NCBI GenBank assembly: GCA_004525685.1
Contig: SPBW01000003.1
Location: 1 to 38,608, forward strand
Direction: 5' to 3'
Length of the DNA: 38,608 bases
DNA from: Candidatus Atribacteria bacterium
GTDB taxonomy: Bacteria > Bipolaricaulota > Bipolaricaulia > UBA7950 > UBA9294
In this document: piece by piece, positions 18,097 through 25,296 of the stretch
Layout: each line of letters begins with the position of its first letter
Numbering within the stretch: position 1 is the first letter of the stretch
Position numbers and translations under genes: made by a program
The notes under the pieces: generated by a model
Told to the model about the DNA's origin: nothing
Database searches by the model: none
What the model saw: only the letters and a program-made list of their open reading frames with translations

Positions 18097-18338
18097 TGGC
18101 AACGAACGAGAAACAACGCGGAGGTAAGAAGGACGTGCTTCGAGTTCGGGGTGAGGTGATTGAATCTCTTCCCAATTCGACGTTTCGAGTGAAGCTCGAT
18201 AACGAGCATGTCGTGCTCTGTCACATCTCGGGACGGATTCGGAAGCACTATATTCGAATTCTTACTGGCGATCGTGTGATTGTTGAGTTCTCACCGTACG
18301 ATCTTACCAAAGGAAGGATCGTCTATCGTGAGTCCTAA
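18096..18338 (+). CDS. infA: Translation initiation factor IF-1
   Basis: IF-1 (80 residues) blocks the A site during initiation. The S1-type OB fold reads VLRVRGEVIESLPNSTFRVKLDNEHVVLCHISGRIRKHYIRILTGDRVIVEFSPYDLTKGRIVYR. The start is GTG, overlapping the map stop by one base, with AGGAGGTG upstream inside map. The N-terminus is about seven residues longer than the usual MAKED form. Confidence 0.96.
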   Translation: MATNEKQRGGKKDVLRVRGEVIESLPNSTFRVKLDNEHVVLCHISGRIRKHYIRILTGDRVIVEFSPYDLTKGRIVYRES

Positions 18339-18355
18339 TTGCTACGCTTGACATT

Positions 18356-18469
18356 ATGAAGGTTCGAGCTTCTGTTAAGAAGATGTGCGCCAAATGCAAG
18401 GTCATCCGGCGTGAAGGACGAGTGCTCGTGATCTGTCGGAATCCAAAGCATAAGCAGCGGCAAGGGTAG
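18356..18469 (+). CDS. rpmJ: 50S ribosomal protein L36 (zinc-binding)
   Basis: A 37-residue L36: MKVRASVKKMCAKCKVIRRE and then GRVLVICRNPKHKQRQG. The ligands CxxC...C....H mark the zinc-binding form. It sits between infA and rpsM, its normal place. No clear Shine-Dalgarno precedes the ATG, so it may depend on translation from infA. Confidence 0.96.
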   Translation: MKVRASVKKMCAKCKVIRREGRVLVICRNPKHKQRQG

Positions 18470-18480
18470 GGGGAAGATCA

Positions 18481-18846
18481 ATGGCGCGAATAGCAGGTGT
18501 CAATCTGCCGAACAACAAGCGAATCGAGATCGCGTTGACGTATATCTACGGGATTGGTTCGACTCGTGCGGCTGAAGTCATCGAGAAGACAGGGATTTCT
18601 CCCGACGTGCGCGTGAAGGATCTCACAGAAAATGAGGTCAATAATCTGCGCCGCGAAGTTGAGCAATTCATGGTCGAGGGTGATCTGCGACGACGAATTC
18701 ATTCAAGCATACAACGCTTGAAAGACATCGGATCGTATCGCGGAAGTCGACACGCGAGGCGCCTACCGGCGCGCGGACAGCGGACTCGGGCCAACGCTCG
18801 GACGTGGAAGGGACCACGCCCTGCGAAGGCGGGTAAGAAGAGGTAG
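18481..18846 (+). CDS. rpsM: 30S ribosomal protein S13
   Basis: S13 (121 residues) forms head bridges to the 50S and contacts P-site tRNA. It has ARIAGVNLPNNKRIEIALTYIYGIGSTRA, RRRIHSSIQRLKDIGSYRGSRHARRLPARGQRTRANARTWKG and a basic C-terminal tail. The Shine-Dalgarno AGGGGGA precedes the ATG. It opens the alpha-operon part of the cluster. Confidence 0.98.
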   Translation: MARIAGVNLPNNKRIEIALTYIYGIGSTRAAEVIEKTGISPDVRVKDLTENEVNNLRREVEQFMVEGDLRRRIHSSIQRLKDIGSYRGSRHARRLPARGQRTRANARTWKGPRPAKAGKKR

Positions 18847-18852
18847 CGGCCT

Positions 18853-19200
18853 ATGGCAAAAAACATCATCAAGCTTGAACGTGCTCAGGTTCACATTCAT
18901 GCCTCGTTCAACAACACGATCATCACGATCACGGACATGAATGGGCATCCGGTCATGTGGAAGTCACCGGGCATGGTCGGGTACAAGGGATCGCGAAAAG
19001 GTACGCCCTATGCCGCGCAGATTGCCGCTGAGTCCTTATCTCGGGAAATGAAAGATGCCGGAATTCGCTCCGTTGCCGTCTTTGTCAAGGGAACGGGGTC
19101 AGGTCGGCAATCGGTCATTCAGACAATCAAGTCTTCTGGGATCCGCGTCGAAGAAGTGAAGAATGTTACACCGGTTTCCCATAGCAAGGGGAGACGATAA
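18853..19200 (+). CDS. rpsK: 30S ribosomal protein S11
   Basis: S11 (115 residues) lines the mRNA path near the E site. It shows HIHASFNNTIITITDMNGHPVMWKSPG, YKGSRKGTPYAAQIAAESLS, VKGTGSGRQSVIQTIKSSGIRV and the C-terminal VTPVSHSKGRR; the G-RKGTPYAA motif is highly conserved. The N-terminus is short, with few residues before the conserved block. Its stop shares a base with the rpsD ATG (TAATG). Confidence 0.97.
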   Translation: MAKNIIKLERAQVHIHASFNNTIITITDMNGHPVMWKSPGMVGYKGSRKGTPYAAQIAAESLSREMKDAGIRSVAVFVKGTGSGRQSVIQTIKSSGIRVEEVKNVTPVSHSKGRR

Positions 19201-19823
19201 TGGGACGAGATACTGGTGGTAAGTGCAAACAATGCCGCAGAGAGGGCGAGAAGCTCTTCCTGAAAGGGGATCGGTGCTATTCGCGCAGCTGCGCGATGGG
19301 TTCGCGTGCGAAGCCCCCTGGAGAAGGTCCAAAGAAACGGCGTCCTCGAAGAAGTCAGTATTTGCTGCATCTACGAGAGAAGCAAAAAGCGCGACGGATC
19401 TACGGTGTACGTGAGAAACAGTTCCGTAACTACATGATTGAGGCAAAGCGCCGCAAGGGCATTACAGGCGTAGCGTTGCTTGTGTTGCTTGAGCGACGGT
19501 TCGACAACCTCGTCTACAGAGCTGGATTTGCGTCCTCTCGCCAGCAAGCACGACAGATGATTGTCCATGGACACCTTGAAGTGAATGGACGAGCATCCAA
19601 TGTGCCGTCCATGCTGCTCAAAGATGGAGACTTCGTTTCTATCAAAGAGGGGCGACGTAGCCGATTGAAAGCAATCGTGGAATCGAATCAGGGACGGGAA
19701 GTTCCGAACTGGTTGGACAAGAACGCAGATGCGATGAAGTTCCAACTTGTTACGACACCGAACGTGGACCAGATTGGTCTGACCATCGCCACCAACCTGA
19801 TCGTTGAGTTCTATTCCCGCTAG
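19200..19823 (+). CDS. rpsD: 30S ribosomal protein S4 (zinc-binding)
   Basis: S4 (207 residues) is a primary 16S binder and often the autogenous repressor of the alpha operon. The N-terminus has four cysteines (CKQC near 9-12, Cys near 26 and 31) that would bind zinc. The RNA-binding S4 domain reads RRFDNLVYRAGFASSRQQARQMIVHGHLEVNGRASNVPSMLLKDGD. It overlaps rpsK by one base and precedes rpoA by eight bases. Confidence 0.98.
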   Translation: MGRDTGGKCKQCRREGEKLFLKGDRCYSRSCAMGSRAKPPGEGPKKRRPRRSQYLLHLREKQKARRIYGVREKQFRNYMIEAKRRKGITGVALLVLLERRFDNLVYRAGFASSRQQARQMIVHGHLEVNGRASNVPSMLLKDGDFVSIKEGRRSRLKAIVESNQGREVPNWLDKNADAMKFQLVTTPNVDQIGLTIATNLIVEFYSR

Positions 19824-19831
19824 GAGGCGAC

Positions 19832-20785
19832 ATGGATGAGCTTGTCTTCCCACAGGGGATAAAGATTGAAGAGTTAACAGATACTAGAGGGAAGATTTCG
19901 ATCGAGCCTCTCGAGCGTGGGTTTGCCACGACGCTTGGAAACTCGCTTCGTCGTGTACTGCTTTCCGCAATACCGGGCGCGGCTGTCGTGCGTGTCCGTT
20001 TTGCTGGCAAGTATCATGAATACGACACGATCGAAGGCGCGCGCGAGGACATCCTGGAGATTATCCTAAACTTCAAGAGCCTGTCCCTTCGCACGACAAG
20101 CGATGAGGTGCAGCGGCTGACATTGACGAAGAAGGGACCGGCCGTGGTCACTGCCGCTGACATTGTTACTCCTCCGGGAGTCGAAATCATTAATCGTGAC
20201 TTACACATTGCGACCTTGAATAAGACAGGAGAACTTGAGGTTGAACTGGAAGTGGAGACAGGATTCGGGTACGTGGCCTCAGAGGCAAACGGACTTGAAG
20301 ACTCGCCGCTGTCGGTGATTCCCATAGATGCTGACTTCTCTCCTGTGCGTCGCGTCGACTTCCATAGCGAAGAAACTCGCGTTGGTGGGAAGACCGGCTA
20401 CGAGCGATTGGTACTTGAATTGGAAACCAATGGAGGCATCAAGCCTGAAGAGGCATTGTCAGAAGTGAGCCGAATCCTTCGGCGACATCTGGACATATTC
20501 AACAATTTTGCGGAGCATCCATTTGGCATTTCCGTGGACGAAGCAGAGGAAGCTGAGGCGGAAGAGCTCTCAATTGCTCTCATAGATCTTGACATCGATC
20601 AGCGCGCCTGCAACCTGCTACAGGAAGCGGACGTTGTCACGCTACATGACCTGATCACGCGTCCCCGCGAGGAGCTGCTTGATATTCATGGCTTCGGCGG
20701 AAAGACCTTGAGCAAGGTTGAGGATCGATTGAAAGAGCTTGGGTATTCCCTACGAAGCGAAGGAGACATTCGCCATGAGGCATAG
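19832..20785 (+). CDS. rpoA: DNA-directed RNA polymerase subunit alpha
   Basis: RNA polymerase alpha (317 residues) forms the assembly platform and, through its C-terminal domain, contacts UP elements and activators. The N-terminal domain has EPLERGFATTLGNSLRRVLLSAIPGAAV. After an acidic linker (DEAEEAEAEELS), the C-terminal domain reads LDLDQRACNLL-like DLDIDQRACNLLQEADVVTLHDLI and IHGFGGKTLSKVEDRLKELG. The Shine-Dalgarno AGGAGG lies just before the ATG. The last 11 bases overlap rplQ. Confidence 0.98.
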   Translation: MDELVFPQGIKIEELTDTRGKISIEPLERGFATTLGNSLRRVLLSAIPGAAVVRVRFAGKYHEYDTIEGAREDILEIILNFKSLSLRTTSDEVQRLTLTKKGPAVVTAADIVTPPGVEIINRDLHIATLNKTGELEVELEVETGFGYVASEANGLEDSPLSVIPIDADFSPVRRVDFHSEETRVGGKTGYERLVLELETNGGIKPEEALSEVSRILRRHLDIFNNFAEHPFGISVDEAEEAEAEELSIALIDLDIDQRACNLLQEADVVTLHDLITRPREELLDIHGFGGKTLSKVEDRLKELGYSLRSEGDIRHEA

Positions 20786-21137
20786 ACAGACTGTCGAAAA
20801 GCTCGGCATGGTGCGTAGTCACCGCAGGAGTGTGCTGGCGAATTTGGCTAGTGGATTGATCATGCATGAACGTGTAGATACCACGTTCACAAAAGCCAAA
20901 GCCAGCCAGCGGTATTCCGAGCGACTCATTACGTTGGCTCGTCGAGGGGACCTGCACGCGCGACGTATTGCGTTCTCTCGAATTCGAGACAAGGCCGCTG
21001 TGACGAAGCTGTTCGATGAACTGGGTCCACGATTCAAGGATCGACCGGGCGGATATACGCGCGTCCTTAAGCTTGGTCCCCGAAGGGGCGATGGCGCTGA
21101 GATGGCGCGCATCATGCTTGTGGAGTCTGGCGAGTAG
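20775..21137 (+). CDS. rplQ: 50S ribosomal protein L17
   Basis: L17 (120 residues) is a 50S protein near the tunnel exit. It begins MRHRQTVEKLGMVRSHRRSVLANLASGLI and contains HERVDTTFTKAKASQRYSERLITLARRG and PGGYTRVLKLGPRRGDGAEMARIMLV. I chose the ATG at 20775, preceded by AAGGAG about ten bases upstream inside rpoA. It is the last gene of the superoperon, 23 bp before the terminator stem. Confidence 0.97.
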   Translation: MRHRQTVEKLGMVRSHRRSVLANLASGLIMHERVDTTFTKAKASQRYSERLITLARRGDLHARRIAFSRIRDKAAVTKLFDELGPRFKDRPGGYTRVLKLGPRRGDGAEMARIMLVESGE

Positions 21138-21160
21138 ATCAAGTCATCAATCAGACAATG

Positions 21161-21202
21161 AACGCCTCTCGCGTGAGAACGCGAGAGGCGTTTTCGTTTG
21201 TC
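21161..21202 (+). terminator. Intrinsic terminator ending the ribosomal superoperon
   Basis: A perfect 13-bp stem, AACGCCTCTCGCG (21161-21173) with its complement (21180-21192), has a 6-nt loop. It is followed on the + strand by a T-rich tail (TTTTCGTTTGTCTTT, counting from the stem end). It lies 23 bp after rplQ and before the convergent threonine dehydrogenase gene. The tail points only to + strand termination. Confidence 0.93.
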
Positions 21203-21221
21203 TTTGCAGAGTGTTGCCTGA

Positions 21222-22193
21222 TTAGCTCCGAGACATCAATCGAGCGGTAAGCTTCTCAATCATGTCGATGGTCATGGATGACAGGTCAAATCGAGGATGC
21301 CAGTTCCATTCTTCACGCGCCGGGGCATCATCAATGGTCTGTGGCCAGGAATCGGCAATCGCTTGTCGAAAGTCCGGATCATAGGTGCAGACAAAATCGG
21401 GCAGGTGCTTTTGAATCTCAGAGGCGAGCTCTTGTGCTGAGAAGCTCATGCCAGCGACATTGAAGTTGCAGTGTCCTTTCAATGAATCGAAGTCGGCATC
21501 CATCAGGTCAAGCGTCGCCTTGATGCAATCGGGCATATACATCATAGGAAGGACCGTGTCTGGGCGAACGAAGCAAGAGTATGTTCTAGACAGAATGGCT
21601 TGATAGAAGATGTCGACTGCGTAATCAGTCGTTCCTCCGCCAGGCGGCGTTTCTGACGAAATGATGCCTGGATATCGTACGCCGCGAATGTCTAATCCGA
21701 ATCGCTGCACGTAGTACTCTCCCAGCAATTCGCCAGCGACCTTGGTGATGCCATACATGGTTGTCGGCTGGAGAATCGTCGTCTGTGGAGCACAGTCATG
21801 TGGCGTATCCGGACCGAACACGGCAATAGAGCTGGGGCAGAATATTCGCAGCAGATGTCGCTCGCGGGCTATCTCAAGAACGTTTTCCAACCCTCGAATA
21901 TTCACGTCCCAAGCCAAGGCTGGTTTCTCTTCGCCTGTTGCTGAGAGGATGGCCGCCATATGGTATACCGTATCGATTTCGTATTGCTCGATGAAGCGGC
22001 CCATTGTCGTGCGATCACAGACATTGAGTTGCTCAAATGGACCCTGATCTCTAAGACATGCGGTCTCAGGCGGGCGGATATCTGTCGCCACGACACTGTC
22101 ATTGCCATAGCGCTGGCGAAGAATAGGGATCAATTCAGATCCGATTTGTCCACATGCTCCAGTAACAAGAACTCGCTTGGTCGTACGCGTCAA
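21222..22193 (-). CDS. L-threonine 3-dehydrogenase, SDR (epimerase-like) type
   Basis: NAD-dependent oxidation of L-threonine to 2-amino-3-ketobutyrate (323 residues). The Rossmann motif is VTGACGQIGSEL, the active site SS...YGITK (CPSSIAVFGP; Tyr/Lys in TMYGITKVAGELLGEYY). The block RYPGIISSETPPGGGTTDYAVDIF and the C-terminal RQAIADSWPQTIDDAPAREEW match the short-chain threonine dehydrogenases of animals, trypanosomes and some bacteria, not the zinc-dependent Tdh. AGGAGGAGG lies just upstream of the ATG. The gene is convergent with rplQ and divergent from the AEC permease. A related sugar epimerase is possible but less likely. Confidence 0.88.
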   Translation of the reverse strand: MTRTTKRVLVTGACGQIGSELIPILRQRYGNDSVVATDIRPPETACLRDQGPFEQLNVCDRTTMGRFIEQYEIDTVYHMAAILSATGEEKPALAWDVNIRGLENVLEIARERHLLRIFCPSSIAVFGPDTPHDCAPQTTILQPTTMYGITKVAGELLGEYYVQRFGLDIRGVRYPGIISSETPPGGGTTDYAVDIFYQAILSRTYSCFVRPDTVLPMMYMPDCIKATLDLMDADFDSLKGHCNFNVAGMSFSAQELASEIQKHLPDFVCTYDPDFRQAIADSWPQTIDDAPAREEWNWHPRFDLSSMTIDMIEKLTARLMSRS

Positions 22194-22321
22194 TGGTGCC
22201 TCCTCCTATGACGGGGGAATTGTACGCAAGATGTCAGGTGTGGGGTAGGTTCGTGTTGAGATTACGCAGTGATTCATCGACACTTCGGAACCTGACTGAC
22301 AACTTCAGAAGGAGGACTGGC

Positions 22322-23221
22322 ATGGGGATCTTGCTAGACGTCATCCTCCCCGTCTTCCTTGTCGGCGGATGCGGTTATCTGGTGGGGCGATCCGCTCGGA
22401 CAGACCCAGTGGTTCTCACACGAATTGTCTTCTATCTTCTCGGCCCTGCGCTGATCTTCCGATCGATCTACACATCCACGGTATCGTTTGACAGCGTCTT
22501 GTCGATCGGCGTGTTCATCATCCTGATCCAGGGCGTCCTGTTTGCCGTATCCCGCGTCGTTGGGCGAGTGCGCAAGTGGGACGGCGACTCTCAGGCAGCA
22601 GGATCTGTCGTACTTATGTTTGCCAACTGCGGCAATTATGGATTACCTGTGCTGCTCTTTGCGTTTGGAGAGGAGGGGTTTGCACTTGGCATTATCTACG
22701 TGCTCATTTCCGGCATGATGCAGGCCACCCTTGGCATCGGTGTGGCTTCTTGGCACAAGGGAGCATCTTGGAAGCACGGCCTGCTGCAGGTATTGCGGGT
22801 TCCCTATCTCTACGCGTTCTTGCTTGCCCTGCTCTTGCGGTCTGCAACCATAGAGCTTCCCCAGAGCTTGTTCCGAGCCGTTGATCTTCTGGCACAGGCG
22901 GCCATACCGGGGCAACTCCTTATGCTGGGGATTCAGCTGTCGCGTGTCAGGCTGCATCACTTCGGAGTCGATTCGATCTTCTTGAGTGTTCTGAAGCTGA
23001 CGATCCCACCAATCCTCGGATGGGCCGTAACGTCAGTTCTTGGCATCACGGGATTGTTGCAGGCCGTACTCATTGTGGAGGCCAGCATGCCCAGCGCAGT
23101 CAATGCGCTGATTCTTGCCACCCACTTCAGGCGAAACGTGGAGCTCGCTGCAACCACGGTCTTCTTGTCGACAATCATGAGCCTGGTCACGATTACGGTT
23201 CTGCTGAGCATCCTCAGGTAG
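22322..23221 (+). CDS. AEC-family transporter (auxin efflux carrier-like permease)
   Basis: Predicted membrane permease of 299 residues with about ten hydrophobic segments: MGILLDVILPVFLVGGCGYLVGR at the start, then the conserved FANCGNYGLPVLLFAFGEEG block that marks AEC proteins. The C-terminal half repeats the fold (EASMPSAVNALILATHF). I chose the ATG preceded by AAGGAGG. Family members export or import organic acids or amino compounds; the substrate here is unknown. It lies 38 bp before hyuA on the same strand, so it may move the substrate or product of the hydantoinase pair. Confidence 0.85.
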   Translation: MGILLDVILPVFLVGGCGYLVGRSARTDPVVLTRIVFYLLGPALIFRSIYTSTVSFDSVLSIGVFIILIQGVLFAVSRVVGRVRKWDGDSQAAGSVVLMFANCGNYGLPVLLFAFGEEGFALGIIYVLISGMMQATLGIGVASWHKGASWKHGLLQVLRVPYLYAFLLALLLRSATIELPQSLFRAVDLLAQAAIPGQLLMLGIQLSRVRLHHFGVDSIFLSVLKLTIPPILGWAVTSVLGITGLLQAVLIVEASMPSAVNALILATHFRRNVELAATTVFLSTIMSLVTITVLLSILR

Positions 23222-23245
23222 TTTGCGGGGGCTGCGGTCGCCTCC

Positions 23246-23251
23246 TATACT
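23246..23251 (+). promoter_or_regulatory. Putative -10 element just upstream of hyuA
   Basis: TATACT ends only eight bases before the hyuA ATG; a weak TTTGCG lies 18 bp upstream of it. No Shine-Dalgarno is visible between them. If used, the transcript would start almost at the ATG and be leaderless. Consensus match only. Confidence 0.4.
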
Positions 23252-23259
23252 CCACGCCT

Positions 23260-25296
23260 ATGGCCAAGGCAATTGGGATCGACATCGGCGGTACCTTCAT
23301 AGATCTCGTTGTCTCCGACGAATCGGGACTTCGGCTGTTCAAGTTTGCTTCTACTCCCGACGCTCCAGAACGCGGCGTGTTGGAGGCGTTGGACACGCTG
23401 ATCTCTCAAGGCGTCTTTGCAGCAGCAGAAGTGAGTCGTATCGCCCATGGATCGACTGTGGCCACCAACGCGCTTCTGGAGGGGGCGTGGGCCAGGACCG
23501 CGCTTCTTACCACACGTGGGTTTCGAGACGTTCTCGAAATCGGCCGCCAGAATCGAGCGCATCTCTATGACTTGAATGTTGATCGTCCGGATCCCATCGT
23601 GTCTCGAGATCTCCGGTTTGAGAACTCTGAGCGGTTGGACTCTCGGGGGCAGGTGCTTCGCGGCTTGGACGAGGCTGAGCTCGATGCCGTTGCTAGCAGT
23701 CTAATCGACGCGAACGTTGAAGCCGTCGCCGTCATGTTCCTGTTCTCGTATCTCAATCCCGAACATGAGCGGGCGGCGCGGGATCTGCTGGAGAGCAAAC
23801 TAGGGTGCCCGATTACGCTATCCAGTGACGTGTTGCCCGAGTTTCGAGAATATGAGCGGGCGTCAACGACGGCGGTGTGCGCGTCACTGCGTCCTGTGAT
23901 TGAGCGCTACATGCGCAATCTTGCCCTGAAGTCGGCCGACATGGGGATTGCCCCTGAATGGCAGATCATGCAATCCAACGGCACCGTCATCAGTGCAACA
24001 CAGGCTCAGAACGAGCCTGTGAGAATCCTCTTGTCTGGTCCGGCAGCAGGTGTCCAAGGAGCCAAGACAATTGGCCAGCTGACGGGGTGCCTCAATCTGA
24101 TCACCATGGATCTTGGTGGAACCAGTTGTGATGTCGCGTTGATCCAAGAAGGAGAGATTGGACAGACGACGACAGGAGCTGTCGGAGAACATCCCGTTGC
24201 CGTTCGGATGAACGAGATTCATACCATTGGCGCGGGAGGCGGAAGCATCGCCTGGATTGATGAAGGAGGCGCTCTGCGTGTCGGACCAAGAAGCGCAGGC
24301 GCGGTTCCCGGGCCTGCATGCTATGGCCGCGGTGGCCAGCTTCCGACAGTGAGCGATGCGCACGCCGTGCTTGGGCACCTTCTTCCAGACTTGCCTCTGG
24401 GGGGCTCTCTTTCTTTGGATATTCAGAAGGCGAAGGACGCCATCCGGTCAATTGCCGAGCCACTGGGACTTTCACTCGAGAGAGCGGCGTTGGGAATTCT
24501 GAACGTGGCGGATGCGGCGATGGAACGGGCTGTGCGCGTCATCTCTGTGGAGCGGGGGTACGATCCTCGGCAGTTCTCTCTGTTGGCATTCGGTGGAGCC
24601 GGTCCGCTTCACGCTGTCTCGATCGCGCGGCGACTCTCGATTCCACAAGTCATTGTTCCTGCTGCTGCGGGAGTGCTGTCTGCGATGGGCTTGCTGACGT
24701 GCGAAGTGGGCAGGGACTACGGCCGAAGCATTCTTCGATCGATGTCGGATCTTTCGCCCTCCTCACTCATGGATGGATTGAGGGACCTTGAAGCACGCGG
24801 CCTGAGCGAGTTGAACGCTGAGGGCATCGACGAGACAACGCTTCGGCGCGAGATCTCCGGTGATCTTCGATATCTTGGACAGTCGCATGAGCTGAATGTT
24901 CGAATCACTCCTGGGGCGGGTTTTGAGCTCTCGGCTGTGGATATTGAGACGTGGGTGGAGTCCTTCCATAACGAGCATGAATCACGCTTCGGACACGCGT
25001 CTCGTGACGAAGGCGTGGAGTTGGTGGCGTTGCGTCTTCGAATAACAGCGCCTCCGGCGTTCTCTCAACCGCGCGTGCGACTCGAAGGGCAGTTGCTCAC
25101 GCATCGAGAGATGCCCGTGTGGTTTAATGGGAGCGGCCCAGTCGTGTCGCAGGTCATCGATCGCCGCGGACTAGAGAGCCAGGCTCGCATTGTCGGCCCT
25201 GCGGTGCTGTGGGGTATCGATGCCACTCTGATTGTGCCTCCAGGAGTCGAAGGGATGTGCGATGACATGGGAACGATCGTGCTGGAGGTCGCATGA
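23260..25296 (+). CDS. hyuA: Hydantoinase/oxoprolinase family protein, subunit A (HyuA-like)
   Basis: ATP-dependent cyclic-amide hydrolase or related carboxylase subunit of 678 residues. The N-terminal domain begins MAKAIGIDIGGTFIDLVV (phosphate-binding, actin-like fold) and has AHGSTVATNALLEG. The hydantoinase A domain contains LSGPAAGVQGA, MDLGGTSCDVALI and IGAGGGSIAWIDEGGALRVGPRSAGAVPGPACYGRGG. The C-terminal region has ERGYDPRQFSLLAFGGAGPLHA. The start at 23260 gives the canonical N-terminus. It overlaps hyuB (ATGA), its obligate partner in this family. Families with this architecture act on N-methylhydantoin, 5-oxoproline, acetone or acetophenone; the substrate cannot be read from sequence. 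Confidence 0.9.
   Translation: MAKAIGIDIGGTFIDLVVSDESGLRLFKFASTPDAPERGVLEALDTLISQGVFAAAEVSRIAHGSTVATNALLEGAWARTALLTTRGFRDVLEIGRQNRAHLYDLNVDRPDPIVSRDLRFENSERLDSRGQVLRGLDEAELDAVASSLIDANVEAVAVMFLFSYLNPEHERAARDLLESKLGCPITLSSDVLPEFREYERASTTAVCASLRPVIERYMRNLALKSADMGIAPEWQIMQSNGTVISATQAQNEPVRILLSGPAAGVQGAKTIGQLTGCLNLITMDLGGTSCDVALIQEGEIGQTTTGAVGEHPVAVRMNEIHTIGAGGGSIAWIDEGGALRVGPRSAGAVPGPACYGRGGQLPTVSDAHAVLGHLLPDLPLGGSLSLDIQKAKDAIRSIAEPLGLSLERAALGILNVADAAMERAVRVISVERGYDPRQFSLLAFGGAGPLHAVSIARRLSIPQVIVPAAAGVLSAMGLLTCEVGRDYGRSILRSMSDLSPSSLMDGLRDLEARGLSELNAEGIDETTLRREISGDLRYLGQSHELNVRITPGAGFELSAVDIETWVESFHNEHESRFGHASRDEGVELVALRLRITAPPAFSQPRVRLEGQLLTHREMPVWFNGSGPVVSQVIDRRGLESQARIVGPAVLWGIDATLIVPPGVEGMCDDMGTIVLEVA

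Noticed and set aside
18348..18353. TTGACA just before rpmJ
   Set aside because: No acceptable -10 lies 16-18 bp downstream, and the gene is within a continuous operon.
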